A model generated the notes under the pieces. That model was not told the origin of the DNA. It did no database searches and saw only the letters and a program-made list of their open reading frames with translations. From Pelomonas sp. BJYL3 (lineage in GTDB: Bacteria; Pseudomonadota; Gammaproteobacteria; Burkholderiales; Burkholderiaceae_C), in contig NZ_JANZKX010000004.1 in the NCBI RefSeq assembly GCF_027257975.1, positions 124,001 through 188,000 on the forward strand: 64,000 nt of DNA. Reading direction: 5' to 3'. Shown piece after piece: positions 47,883 to 57,257 of the stretch; the stretch's first letter is position 1; every line of letters begins with the position of its first letter. Position numbers and translations under genes: made by a program.

Positions 47883-49061
47883 TCAGGCCCTGCGCAGGCG
47901 CTGCACCATCAGGGCCAGGGCCCCAGCCACCACGCCCCAGAAGGCCGAGCCGATGCCCGCCAGCTTGAGGCCTGACAGCGTCACGAGAAAGGTCAGGATG
48001 GCGGCGTCGCGATGGGCCTCGTCCTTCAGCGCCGCGCTGAGACCGCCGGCAATGGTGCCCAGCAGGGCCAGGCCGGCGATGGCCGCCACCAGCTCCTTCG
48101 GGAAGGCCGCCAGCAGGCCCACGACGGCGCCCCCGGCCAGCCCCAGGGCGATGTAGAACACGCCGGCCATCACGGCTGCGGTGTAGCGCCGGGCCGGGTC
48201 CTCATGCGCCTCGCGGCCCATGCAGATGGCTGCGGTGATGGCCGCCAGGTTCAGCGCATAGCCGCCAAAGGGCGCAAGGAACAGCGAGGCCAGCCCGGTC
48301 ACGCCGATGCTGGCCGAGATGGGGGTCTGGTAGCCCGAGGCCCGCTGCGCCGCCACGCCCGGCAGGTTCTGCGAGGCCATGGTCACGAGGAACAGCGGCA
48401 GGGCCACGCCCACCATGGCCGCCACGCTGAAGCGCGGGCTCACCCATTCCGGGCGCGCCCAGGCCCATTGCACGGCATCCATGTGCAGGCGGCCCTGGGC
48501 GCCGGCCACCGCCACGCCCACCAGCAGCACCACAGGCACGGCATAGCGAGGCCAGAAGCGCCGGCCCAGCAGGAAGGCGCCGGCCATGCTCAGCACCAGC
48601 AGCGGCGCGCTCTGGGTGGCCAGCATCGCGTCCAGTCCGAAACGGGCCAGCACGCCGGCCAGCAGGGCCGAGGCGATGGCGATGGGGATGCGGTCCATCA
48701 GCCGCTCGAAGAGGCCACTGAAGCCGGCGATCGTGATCAGCAGCGCACAGACGATGAAGGCGCCGACCGCCTCGGGCATGGAGACGCCCACCGCACTGGC
48801 CAGCAGCGCCGCGCCGGGCGTGGACCAGGCCGTCAGCACGGGCTGGCGCGTCCACAGGGACAGGCCCAGGCTGGTCAGGCCCATGCCCAGGCCCAGGGCC
48901 CACATCCAGGAGGTGAGCTGGGTCGAGGTCGCGCCCAGGGCCTGCGCGCCCTGGAAGACGATGGCCACCGAGCTGGTGAAGCCCACGAGCACGGCCACGA
49001 AGCCGGCAACGGTGGAGGGCAGGGACAGGTCTTGCATGAAGCGGCGCATGGGGGGCAGCAT
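47883..49061 (-). CDS. benE: BenE family benzoate/H+ symporter
   Basis: The protein is 392 residues with 11-12 membrane helices. The N-terminal LPSTVAGFVAVLVGFTSSVAIVFQGA, the PGAALLASA loop, and SQNLPGVAAQRASGYQTPIS, LFLAPFGGYALNLAAITAAICMG match BenE. It may import benzoate or a related aromatic acid, but no aromatic catabolism genes are nearby, so the substrate is uncertain. A shorter start at MQDLSLPS (49037) is possible. It lies 49 bp upstream of gshB on the same strand and is divergent from the histidine kinase gene. Confidence 0.9.
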   Translation of the reverse strand: MLPPMRRFMQDLSLPSTVAGFVAVLVGFTSSVAIVFQGAQALGATSTQLTSWMWALGLGMGLTSLGLSLWTRQPVLTAWSTPGAALLASAVGVSMPEAVGAFIVCALLITIAGFSGLFERLMDRIPIAIASALLAGVLARFGLDAMLATQSAPLLVLSMAGAFLLGRRFWPRYAVPVVLLVGVAVAGAQGRLHMDAVQWAWARPEWVSPRFSVAAMVGVALPLFLVTMASQNLPGVAAQRASGYQTPISASIGVTGLASLFLAPFGGYALNLAAITAAICMGREAHEDPARRYTAAVMAGVFYIALGLAGGAVVGLLAAFPKELVAAIAGLALLGTIAGGLSAALKDEAHRDAAILTFLVTLSGLKLAGIGSAFWGVVAGALALMVQRLRRA

Positions 49062-49177
49062 AGCGGGGCCGGGCCCGGGCGGCAGGCGCAGGGGATTGGC
49101 CGTCGCACCGGCATTGGGTTCCGGCCGGAAAGCTGAAATACTGCAAGCTCCTTCCCTGCCGCGATGGGATCGCGTTC

Positions 49178-51541
49178 ATGAGCGACTCTTCCTCCGTCCC
49201 CCTTGCGCCGCCTCCGGCGGTGGGCCGATCCAGCGACCTGCTGCTGCTGGGGCTGGCCCTGGGGCTGGGGCTCGCCGCCAGCGTCTGGGTCTACCGCGCC
49301 CTGGCCGAGGCCGAGCAGCTGCACGCGATGAAGCACGCGCAGGCCATGGCCGAGCCCGTGCGACTGGAGGTCGAGCTGACTCTGGCCCGCATCGTGGAGG
49401 CCAGCCGCAGCGCCGGCCTGCTGGTGAGTACCCACAAGCCGCTGCGGCTGCCCGCCTTCCAGCATTTCGCCCGCGAGCTCGCGGCTTCCCTGCCTCCCCG
49501 CACCCTGATCGAATGGCAGCCCCTGGTGACCGGGCGCGAGGAGCGCCGCCAGCTGGAACGGGACGCCCGGGCCGAGGGCCTGGCCGGCTTCGAGATCCGC
49601 GAGCCCCGGCCCGATGGCCGCGGCTGGCAGGTGGCGCCCGAGCGCGACAGCTATGTGCCAGTGCTGTACGGCTGGCCCGCCGGCCAGTCGCCCCTGGGCT
49701 ACGACCTGGCACCGGACGCCGCTCGCATGACCTCCAAGCTGGCCGCCGCAGCCCAGCGCCGACCGGTGGCCTCCCACAGCTTTGCCGTGATCCGCGACGA
49801 CATCGGGGCCCGTCGCTCCTGGGGCTTTGCCATCACCGCGCCTGTCTTCGACGCGGCACCGGAAGGCGGCGAGCCGCGCCTGCGCGGCTACCTGGCCGCC
49901 GTGGTGGAGCTGCCCCTGCTGCTGGGGCCGGCGGTGGAGCGGGCGCGGCAGGGCGGCATGGGCCTGTGGGCCATGGAGGGCAGCGAGGAGCAGGCGCCGG
50001 TGCGCTTCACCAGCCGGGTGTCCGAGAGCGGCAACGCCCTTCAGCCTGCGGAACAGGGACCGGCACGCGCCCTGCAGCAGCGCTTCGGCATGGACATCGC
50101 CGGCCGCCCCTGGACCCTGCTGCTGCAACCCCTGCCCGAGACCCTGGATGCCGGCCAGCAGCGGCAGCCGCTGGCCGGGCTGCTGGCGGGCATCGCCGGC
50201 ACCCTGCTCATCAGCGCCGCCATGTGGCGCGCCCTGGCCGAGCGCCGCCGCACCGCGCTGGCCGGCCAGCAGCTGGCCCTGGAACGCGAGCGCCTGCAGC
50301 ATGTGATCGACGGCACCCAGGCCGCCACCTGGGAGCACAACCTCTTCAGCGGCGAGACCCATGTCAACGAGCGCTGGCAGACCCTGCTGGGCTATGCCGT
50401 GGGCGAGTTCCAACCCGGGCCCGGCTATGACTGGAAGGACGACTGCCATCCCGAGGACCTGCCCCGCGTCCGCGAGGCGCTGCGCCGCCACCTTCGCGGC
50501 GAGACGCCGGCATACGACGTCGAGTACCGGCACCGCCGCAAGTCCGGCGAGTGGCGCTGGATCCACGCACGGGGTCAGGTCATGCGCCGGGATGCCCAGG
50601 GCCGCGCCCAGCTGATCGCCGGCACCATGGTCGACATCGCCGACCGCAAGGCCGCGGAGGCCCGCGTGCTGGAGCTCAACGCCACGCTGGAGGCCCGGGT
50701 GGTGGAGCGCGGCGAGGCCCTGGCCGAGGCCATGGAATCGCTGCGCGAATCGCGCGAGGCCCTGGCCCAGGCCCAGCAGCGCGCCACCCTGGACGCCCTG
50801 GTCACCGGCGTGGCCCACGAGCTCAGCTCGCCCATGAGCAACGCCCTGGTGTGCAGCGAGTCCCTGCGCACGGAGGCCCTGCAGTTCCAGGCCCGCATCG
50901 CCCAGGGCAGCCTGCGCCGGGCCGAGCTGGACAGCTTCCTCCAGCACAGCGCCGAGCATGCCGAGCTCATCAGCCGCAATGTGCGGCGCGCGGTGGACCT
51001 GATCGGCGATGTGCGCCAGGTCGCCGCCGACCAGGTCAGCGCCCAGCGCCGCAGCTTCGACCTCAGCCAGACGGTGGGTGAGCTGATCGGCTCGCTGGCG
51101 CCCACCCTGCGTCTGCAGATCCACCAGGTGGTGCTGGACATCCCCGAGGGCATCCGCATGGACAGCTACCCCGGCCCCCTGGGCCAGGTGCTGATCAACC
51201 TGGTGAACAACGCCCTGCTCCATGCCTTCGAGGAGGGCCGGGCCGGCGAGGTGCGCATCCAGGCCGAGGCGCAGGGCGAGCTGGTGCAGTGCCGTGTCAG
51301 CGACAACGGCCGGGGCATGGACCAGGCCACGCTGGAGCAGCTCTTCAAGCCCTTCTTCAGCACCCGGCTCAACGCGGGCGGCATGGGGCTGGGGATGGTG
51401 ATCGTGGACCGCCTGGTGCACAAGGTGCTGGGCGGCCGGATGCAGGTGCACAGCCAGCCGGGCGCGGGCACCGTCTTCACGCTGAGCCTGCCCCGCGTGG
51501 CGCCGCCCCTCAAGCCCGAGGAGTCCGCGCCGGCCCCGTGA
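49178..51541 (+). CDS. CHASE-PAS sensor histidine kinase
   Basis: The protein is 787 residues. One membrane helix (LLLLGLALGLGLAASVWVYR) leads to a periplasmic CHASE domain (about 45-310, including WQPLVTGREERRQLERDAR and YVPVLYGWPAGQSPLGYDL). A second helix (LAGLLAGIAGTLLISAAMW), a PAS_3 domain (about 368-490), a coiled coil and a kinase core follow. The phosphoacceptor His547 is in GVAHELSSPMSNAL; the ATPase boxes are LINLVNNALLHAF, VSDNGRGMD and GGMGLGMVIV. CHASE domains typically bind small ligands such as cytokinin-like molecules or peptides. No partner regulator is adjacent; the CheY-like gene at 55018 is one candidate. Confidence 0.93.
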   Translation: MSDSSSVPLAPPPAVGRSSDLLLLGLALGLGLAASVWVYRALAEAEQLHAMKHAQAMAEPVRLEVELTLARIVEASRSAGLLVSTHKPLRLPAFQHFARELAASLPPRTLIEWQPLVTGREERRQLERDARAEGLAGFEIREPRPDGRGWQVAPERDSYVPVLYGWPAGQSPLGYDLAPDAARMTSKLAAAAQRRPVASHSFAVIRDDIGARRSWGFAITAPVFDAAPEGGEPRLRGYLAAVVELPLLLGPAVERARQGGMGLWAMEGSEEQAPVRFTSRVSESGNALQPAEQGPARALQQRFGMDIAGRPWTLLLQPLPETLDAGQQRQPLAGLLAGIAGTLLISAAMWRALAERRRTALAGQQLALERERLQHVIDGTQAATWEHNLFSGETHVNERWQTLLGYAVGEFQPGPGYDWKDDCHPEDLPRVREALRRHLRGETPAYDVEYRHRRKSGEWRWIHARGQVMRRDAQGRAQLIAGTMVDIADRKAAEARVLELNATLEARVVERGEALAEAMESLRESREALAQAQQRATLDALVTGVAHELSSPMSNALVCSESLRTEALQFQARIAQGSLRRAELDSFLQHSAEHAELISRNVRRAVDLIGDVRQVAADQVSAQRRSFDLSQTVGELIGSLAPTLRLQIHQVVLDIPEGIRMDSYPGPLGQVLINLVNNALLHAFEEGRAGEVRIQAEAQGELVQCRVSDNGRGMDQATLEQLFKPFFSTRLNAGGMGLGMVIVDRLVHKVLGGRMQVHSQPGAGTVFTLSLPRVAPPLKPEESAPAP

Positions 51542-51559
51542 GCCGGCGTGGTACGGGGC

Positions 51560-53449
51560 TCAGATCTCGACCTTGGAGCCCAGCTCCACGATGCGGTTGG
51601 TGGGCAGGTGGAGGAAGTCGGCCGCCGCGGCTGCGTTGCGGTGCATGCTGGCGAAGAGCTTCTCGCGCCACAGGGCCATGCCCGAACCGATGGTGGGGAT
51701 GACGATGTCGCGGGAGAGGAAGTAGCTCGTCTCCATGTCGTCCAGGTGCACGCCGCGGGCCTCCAGCAGCTTCAGCGCCTCGGGCACGTCGGGCTCGTTC
51801 TTGAAGCCGAAGTGCACGATCACCTGCCAGCAGTCGTTGCCCAGGTTCTCGACCTCCACGCGCTTGTCGAAGCCGATCCAGGGCTTCTCGTGGTGCTTGA
51901 CCGTCACGAAGAGGTTCTGCTCGTGCAGCACCTTGTTGTGCTTGAGGTTGTGCAGCAGCGCATTGGGCGTGATGCCCTGCTCCGCCGAGAGGAAGACGGC
52001 CGAGCCCGGCACCCGCAGTGGCGGGCTCAGGAACACGGCCTCCAGGAAGCCCTTGATGTCGATGGCGTCCTCGCGGAGCTTGTCGGACAGCAGCTGGCGG
52101 CCCTGCTTCCAGGTCAGCATCAGCGTGAACATCCAGATGCCGATCATCAGCGGGAACCAGCCGCCGGCCGCGACCTTCAGCAGGTTGGAGGCCAGGAAGG
52201 TGACGTCGATCAGGAAGAAGAAGCCGGTGGCCGCCACGCACAGCGCCAGCGGGTACTTCCAGCCATAGCGGATCACGAAGAAGGTCATGACCGTGGTGAT
52301 GGTCATGTCGATGGTCACCGCCACGCCGTAGGCGCCGGCCAGCTTGCTGGACGAGCCGAACATCACGACGGCCACGACCACGAAGCCGAACAGCATCCAG
52401 TTGATGAAGGGCACGTAGATCTGGCCGATGTCGCGCACCGAGGTGTGGACGATGCGCATGCGCGGCAGGATGCCCAGCTGCACCGCCTGCTTGGTGACGG
52501 AGAAGGCCGCAGTGATCAGGGCCTGCGAGGCCACGATGGCGGCCAGCGTGGCCAGGCCGAACAGAGGCATCTCGGCCCAGGAGGGCGCGATCAGGTAGAA
52601 GGGGTTCTTGATGGCCGCCGGGTCTTCCAGCAGCAGGGCGCCCTGGCCGAAGTAGTTGATCACGAGGGCCGGCATCACGATGGCATACCAGGCGATGCGG
52701 ATGGGCTGCTTGCCGAAGTGGCCGAGGTCGGCATAGAGCGCCTCGCCACCGGTCACCACCAGCACCACGGCGCCCAGGGCCACGAAGGCCACCCAGCCGT
52801 AGTGCAGGCAGAACTCGACGGCATAGACGGGATTCACCGCCGCCAACACCTTGGGGTTCTCAAGAATCTGGGGCAGGCCCAGCAGGGTGAGGCTGGCGAA
52901 CCAGACCAGCATCACCGGCCCGAAGGCCTTGCCCACCCCGCCGGTGCCGAAGCGCTGCACCGCGAAGAGCCCGGCCAGCACGATCAGGGTGATGGGGACG
53001 ATGAACTGGTGGTACTGGGGCGCGTAGACATCGATCCCCTCGACGGCCCCGAGCACCGTCATGGCCGGTGTGATGACTGCATCCCCGAAGAAGATGGCGG
53101 TCCCGAACAGGCCCACGCCCATCAGCACGCGCCGCAGCGTGGGCTTTTCGCGCACGGCCTGGGTGGCCAGGGCCAGCATGGCGATCAGGCCGCCCTCGCC
53201 GTTGTTGTCGGCCCGCAGGATCAGCAGGACGTACTTGAAGGAGACCACGATGGTCATGGTCCAGAACAGCAGGGACAGCACGCCCAGGATGTTCTGCGAG
53301 TTCAGCGGCACATGGCCGCCGTGGAAGACTTCCTTGAGGGCGTAGAGCGGGCTGGTGCCGATGTCGCCGTAGACCACCCCGAGGGCGCCCAGGGTCATGG
53401 CGGCGAGGATGCCGGGGCTGCGGTGTTGTTGTTCGTGGCTCGAGCTCAC
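51560..53449 (-). CDS. kup: Kup system potassium uptake protein
   Basis: The protein is 629 residues when started at the GTG ending at 53449 ([18 protein letters not shown]), which fits Kup homologues; the frame continues 13 codons upstream to a TTG. It is a proton-coupled potassium importer with about 12 membrane helices and a cytoplasmic C-terminal domain. The signature [21 protein letters not shown] is near the N terminus, and [18 protein letters not shown] and [16 protein letters not shown] are conserved. It ends 19 bp from the convergent histidine kinase gene and lies upstream of nothing on its own strand except gshA, 125 bp away. Confidence 0.96.
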   Translation of the reverse strand: MSSSHEQQHRSPGILAAMTLGALGVVYGDIGTSPLYALKEVFHGGHVPLNSQNILGVLSLLFWTMTIVVSFKYVLLILRADNNGEGGLIAMLALATQAVREKPTLRRVLMGVGLFGTAIFFGDAVITPAMTVLGAVEGIDVYAPQYHQFIVPITLIVLAGLFAVQRFGTGGVGKAFGPVMLVWFASLTLLGLPQILENPKVLAAVNPVYAVEFCLHYGWVAFVALGAVVLVVTGGEALYADLGHFGKQPIRIAWYAIVMPALVINYFGQGALLLEDPAAIKNPFYLIAPSWAEMPLFGLATLAAIVASQALITAAFSVTKQAVQLGILPRMRIVHTSVRDIGQIYVPFINWMLFGFVVVAVVMFGSSSKLAGAYGVAVTIDMTITTVMTFFVIRYGWKYPLALCVAATGFFFLIDVTFLASNLLKVAAGGWFPLMIGIWMFTLMLTWKQGRQLLSDKLREDAIDIKGFLEAVFLSPPLRVPGSAVFLSAEQGITPNALLHNLKHNKVLHEQNLFVTVKHHEKPWIGFDKRVEVENLGNDCWQVIVHFGFKNEPDVPEALKLLEARGVHLDDMETSYFLSRDIVIPTIGSGMALWREKLFASMHRNAAAAADFLHLPTNRIVELGSKVEI

Positions 53450-53574
53450 AGGCGCGACGGCCTGACGCAGGTCAGGCCGAGGAGTCAAAAGTGGCTATTG
53501 TGCGCTCGCCAGCCCTCAGGACTGCGCCTGTCCCATGCAAGCTGGGCATGCCCCCCTGCCTCGGGGGCTGAGGC

Positions 53575-54870
53575 TCAGGCGTAGACCTCGGCCTCGGGGT
53601 CGGTGGCCTCCAGCTCGTAGCTGGCGGCCAGCATGCCCAGGCGGGCGATCACGCCGTACATGTAGAAGCGGTTGGGCGCGCTGGCGCCGGGGGTCTCGCC
53701 GGGGCGCGGCAGCTGGGTGGACTGGGCGAAGGCCAGGGGCACGTAGCTGGCGCCGGGGGCGTTGAGGTTCTCGTCCGCGGCGCGATCGGCATGCACGCGG
53801 TAGAAGCCGCCCACCACGTAGCGGTCCATCATGCAGACCACCGGTTCAGCCACGGCCTCGTTGACGCGCTCGTGCGTCACCACGCCCTCCTGCACGATGA
53901 CCTCGTGGACGGGCTGGCCGTCCTTGATCACCGACATCTTGTTCTTGCAGCGGCGGTTGAGCTCCTCCAGCTCCTTGGCGTCCCGCACGGTCATGATGCC
54001 CATGCCGTAGGTGCCGGCGTCGGGCTTGACGATGGCGAAGGGCTTCTCCTGGATGCCGTACTCCTTGTACTTGCGCCGCGTCTTGGTGAGGACCTGGTCG
54101 ACCTGGTCCTTCAGTGCCTCCATGCCCTGGCCTTCGGCGAAGTCCAGGCCCTGCACGCCCACCGTGAGGGGGTTGATCAGCCAGGGGTCCATGCCCAGGA
54201 GCTTGGCGAACTTCTTGGCCACCTCTTCGTAGGCCTGGAAGTGGCGCGACTTGCGGCGCAGCGTCCAGCCGGCATGCAGGGGCGGCAGCAGGTACTGCTC
54301 GTGCAGCCCCTCCAGCACGGCGGGAATGCCGGCGGAGAGGTCGTTGTTGAGCAGGATGGTGCAGGGGTCGAAGTCCTTCAGGCCAAGGCGGCCGCGCTTG
54401 CGCACCAGGGGCTCCAGCGCCAGGCTGCCGCCGTCGGGCAGGGCCAGGGTCGCCGGCGCCGCCAGGCTCTCGTCCAGGCTGCCCAGGCGCACGTTGAGGC
54501 CGGCCTGGGTGAAGATGCGCACCAGGGTCTGCAGGTGCTGCAGGTAGAAGCTGTTGCGGGTGTGGTTCTCGGGAATCAGCAGCAGGTTCTTGGCCTCGGG
54601 GCAGATCTTCTCGATGGCCGCCATGGCCGCCTGCACCGACAGCGGCAGCAGGTCCGGATTCAGATTGTTGAAGCCGCCAGGGAAGAGGTTGGTGTCCACC
54701 GGCACCAGCTTGAAACCGGCATTGCGCACATCCACCGAGCTGTAGAAGGGTGGCGTGTGCTCCATCCACTCGAGGCGGAACCAGCGCTCGATGGCCGGCA
54801 GGGACTCCAGGATGCGCTGCTCCAGTTCCTTGATGGGGCCGTTCAGGGCGGTGACGAGATGTGGAACCAT
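53575..54870 (-). CDS. gshA: Glutamate-cysteine ligase (betaproteobacterial type)
   Basis: The protein is 431 residues from the ATG ending at 54870 (MVPHLVTALNGPIKELEQRI). It makes gamma-glutamylcysteine, the first step of glutathione synthesis. The sequence belongs to the GshA family restricted mainly to betaproteobacteria and some others and unrelated in length to E. coli GshA: NLFPGGFNNLNPDLLPL, LLIPENHTRNSFYLQHLQ, AIVKPDAGTYGMGIMTVRD and VIVQEGVVTHE are conserved. gshB lies on the same strand, separated by kup, the histidine kinase and benE. Confidence 0.95.
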   Translation of the reverse strand: MVPHLVTALNGPIKELEQRILESLPAIERWFRLEWMEHTPPFYSSVDVRNAGFKLVPVDTNLFPGGFNNLNPDLLPLSVQAAMAAIEKICPEAKNLLLIPENHTRNSFYLQHLQTLVRIFTQAGLNVRLGSLDESLAAPATLALPDGGSLALEPLVRKRGRLGLKDFDPCTILLNNDLSAGIPAVLEGLHEQYLLPPLHAGWTLRRKSRHFQAYEEVAKKFAKLLGMDPWLINPLTVGVQGLDFAEGQGMEALKDQVDQVLTKTRRKYKEYGIQEKPFAIVKPDAGTYGMGIMTVRDAKELEELNRRCKNKMSVIKDGQPVHEVIVQEGVVTHERVNEAVAEPVVCMMDRYVVGGFYRVHADRAADENLNAPGASYVPLAFAQSTQLPRPGETPGASAPNRFYMYGVIARLGMLAASYELEATDPEAEVYA

Positions 54871-55017
54871 GGTGGAGAGTCCTGGGCTGACGGGGCAGGG
54901 AGATTCTAGGAGGCCGCAACTGAGGGCGTATTGCCCGAATGCAAGCCCTTCGACGCACACTTTGTGCGAGTGGCGGCGCTATGCTTGGCCGATCAACGCT
55001 GCACCGCCCTGCCCACA

Positions 55018-55401
55018 ATGCCTGCCAAATTGCTGATCGTTGAAGACCAGGCCGACATCCGCCGCCTGATCCGCTGGGCCCTGGAAGAGGACGACTACGA
55101 GATCCGAGAGGCCGCCAACGGCGCCGCCGGCCTGGAACAGATCCTCAGCTGGCACCCCGACATGGTCCTGCTGGACATGATGATGCCCGGCGGCATGGAC
55201 GGCCTGGAGCTCTGCCGCCAGGTCCGTGCGGCGCCGGGCACCGCCAAGACCATCATCGTGATGCTCACCGCCAAGGCCACCTCGGCCGACCACGAAGCCG
55301 CCCGCACCGCCGGCGCCGACTACTTCCTGCCCAAGCCCTTCAGCCCGGCCAAGCTGTCCGAGCTGCTGAACGCCTTGCTCAAGCACCGGCAGGACCGCTA
55401 G
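55018..55401 (+). CDS. CheY-like single-domain response regulator
   Basis: The protein is 127 residues from the ATG at 55018. It is a stand-alone REC domain with the acidic pair Glu9/Asp10 (LLIVEDQAD), phosphoacceptor Asp53 (VLLDMMMPGG), Thr in VMLTAKAT and the conserved Lys in FLPKPFS. With no output domain, it must act by protein contact. It is divergent from gshA with 147 bp between the starts. Confidence 0.93.
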   Translation: MPAKLLIVEDQADIRRLIRWALEEDDYEIREAANGAAGLEQILSWHPDMVLLDMMMPGGMDGLELCRQVRAAPGTAKTIIVMLTAKATSADHEAARTAGADYFLPKPFSPAKLSELLNALLKHRQDR

Positions 55402-55499
55402 GGCGTCCCCCCCTCGCACAAACCCGGCCACGGGCTCGCGAGGGCCTTCCTAGAATGCCGCCACCGTCGCCCCAGGCGACTTTCAATGGACCACTTCGC

Positions 55500-57176
55500 A
55501 TGCATCCGACTGCACGGCGCGCTCCCGCGCGCCTTCTGGGCCTGGCGGCCGCCCTGTCCCTGACTCCGCTGGGCTGCCTGGCCGCCGGCGAGGTGCCCGC
55601 CGACTCGGGCCTGTTCACCAGCCGCATCGTGACCAACGCGTCCAGCACCAACCGCGGCAACTTCCTGTATTTCAACCAATGGGAAACGCTGACGCTGGTC
55701 AACCAGGACAAGCGCGAGATCGAGATCAAGGCCGAGAAGGGCAGCGGCAACAACAACAGCCAGGTCTTCGAGGCCGTGCTGCCCGCCGGCAAGTACCAGC
55801 TGGTGCAGATGCTCTCTCCCAAGCTGGCCGGCCGGGTGACGGGTGACCTCAAGGGCGTCATCGGCGAATTCGAGGTCAAGCCCCAGACCGTCACCAGCCT
55901 GGGCACCCTGATCTACCAGCCGACGGGCAGCCAGGGCTACACCATCCTCTGCGACGGCTTCGACGCCCCGCAGATCGAGCGCGTGCGCCTGAGCTACCCC
56001 GCGCTGCACCAGGCCATGACCGACCATGCGCCGGTGCGCCCCTGCCTCAGCAACGAGGTGGCGGCCCGCAGCAACCAGGCTCAGCAGGGCCGCACCCTGG
56101 TGATGAGCAACTCCGGCATGACGGCGGTGGTGGGCACGCTCACGGTGGGCCTGATCCAGTCGCTGATCCAGAAGGCCTCGGCCACCGAGGCCATCCAGGC
56201 CTGGAAGGACGAGCAGGACCCGCAGAAGCGCCTGGCCATGGCCCGCAGCAGCACCTACGCCTTCAATGCAGCGCGCATGCTGGAGAGCGGCGACGTGCTG
56301 GCCGGCAGCAACCTGGGCCAGGTCCTGGCCCGCGACTCCGAAGGCCGCTGGGAACGCCTGGACACCGGCGACACCCGCGAGATCACCGCCCTGCTGGCCA
56401 ACGACCGCCAGCGCTTCATGGTCGGCGGCGAGGAAGGCCTGCTGATGCAGACCAGCGACGCCGGCAAGACCTGGCAGGCGCTCAGCGCCCCCACGCACGG
56501 CCTCATCGTCAACCTGGCGCGCCAGGGCCAGCGCGTCTACCTGCTGGCCGTCGAGGGCCTGGACGCCGTGCTGTACGCCACCGACGACCTCAAGGCCGGC
56601 ACCTGGCAGGAGTTGCGCCGCGAGGCCGGCAGCCGCTCGGACAAGCCTGAGGCCATGGGCTGGATCCGCCTGGCCTCGATGGCCGCCAGCGGCTGGATCG
56701 TGGGCGAGCGCTACGTGATGGTCACCGCCAACGGCTTCGTGAACAGCATGGACCTGAAGGACGGCAGCTGGACCCGCAGCAAGACCTCGTTCGAGGAACC
56801 CCGCCAGGTCACGGCCCTGCGCGACGGCACCCTCGTCGCCTACAGCCGCAACAAGGTCTACGTCAGCCGCGACCAGGGTGCCACCTGGACCAAGGACGAG
56901 CAGGGCTGCATGAAGATGATCACGGCGGCCTACGGCTACCAGGGCCAGGCCTACAACGTCTGCGGCCAGGGCGCCTTCGTGTTCTCCACGGCCATCATGC
57001 AGCGCGGCGGCGAAGGCGGACGCTGGACCACCCTCAGCGACGAGACCCCCACCCCGGCCTCCGCCCTCTTCGCCAGCGAGTACAACGACACCCTGCTCTT
57101 CATGAACCCGGAAGGCCTGATCTACGGCCGTGCCGCCGGTGCCAAGGAGTGGACCCTGGAGCGCAAGCCGCTCTGA
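55500..57176 (+). CDS. Exported YCF48/BNR-repeat protein
   Basis: The protein is 558 residues from the ATG at 55500. A signal peptide (RLLGLAAALSLTPLGCLAA) is followed by a beta-rich region that reads as an unusual N-terminal domain (about 30-190), a hydrophobic stretch (MTAVVGTLTVGLIQSLIQ), and then a propeller with Asp-box motifs SDAGKTW and SRDQGATW, as in YCF48/photosystem assembly and sialidase-like repeats. The role is unknown. It ends 22 bases before a strong terminator. The LGC before the cleavage site is not a proper lipobox because Pro is at -3. Confidence 0.75.
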   Translation: MHPTARRAPARLLGLAAALSLTPLGCLAAGEVPADSGLFTSRIVTNASSTNRGNFLYFNQWETLTLVNQDKREIEIKAEKGSGNNNSQVFEAVLPAGKYQLVQMLSPKLAGRVTGDLKGVIGEFEVKPQTVTSLGTLIYQPTGSQGYTILCDGFDAPQIERVRLSYPALHQAMTDHAPVRPCLSNEVAARSNQAQQGRTLVMSNSGMTAVVGTLTVGLIQSLIQKASATEAIQAWKDEQDPQKRLAMARSSTYAFNAARMLESGDVLAGSNLGQVLARDSEGRWERLDTGDTREITALLANDRQRFMVGGEEGLLMQTSDAGKTWQALSAPTHGLIVNLARQGQRVYLLAVEGLDAVLYATDDLKAGTWQELRREAGSRSDKPEAMGWIRLASMAASGWIVGERYVMVTANGFVNSMDLKDGSWTRSKTSFEEPRQVTALRDGTLVAYSRNKVYVSRDQGATWTKDEQGCMKMITAAYGYQGQAYNVCGQGAFVFSTAIMQRGGEGGRWTTLSDETPTPASALFASEYNDTLLFMNPEGLIYGRAAGAKEWTLERKPL

Positions 57177-57197
57177 CGGCCCGCCCGCAAGAAGAAA

Positions 57198-57220
57198 GGC
57201 CGCCCGAGGGCGGCCTTTTT
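57198..57220. terminator. Intrinsic terminator between the YCF48-like gene and amt
   Basis: A 7-bp perfect stem GGCCGCC / GGCGGCC with a CGAG loop is followed by TTTTT on the plus strand and preceded by AAGAAA, so it should work in both directions for the convergent genes. Confidence 0.93.
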
Positions 57221-57257
57221 GCTGCGCCCCTCGCCGGTGCGAGGGGCCTGCGGGAGA

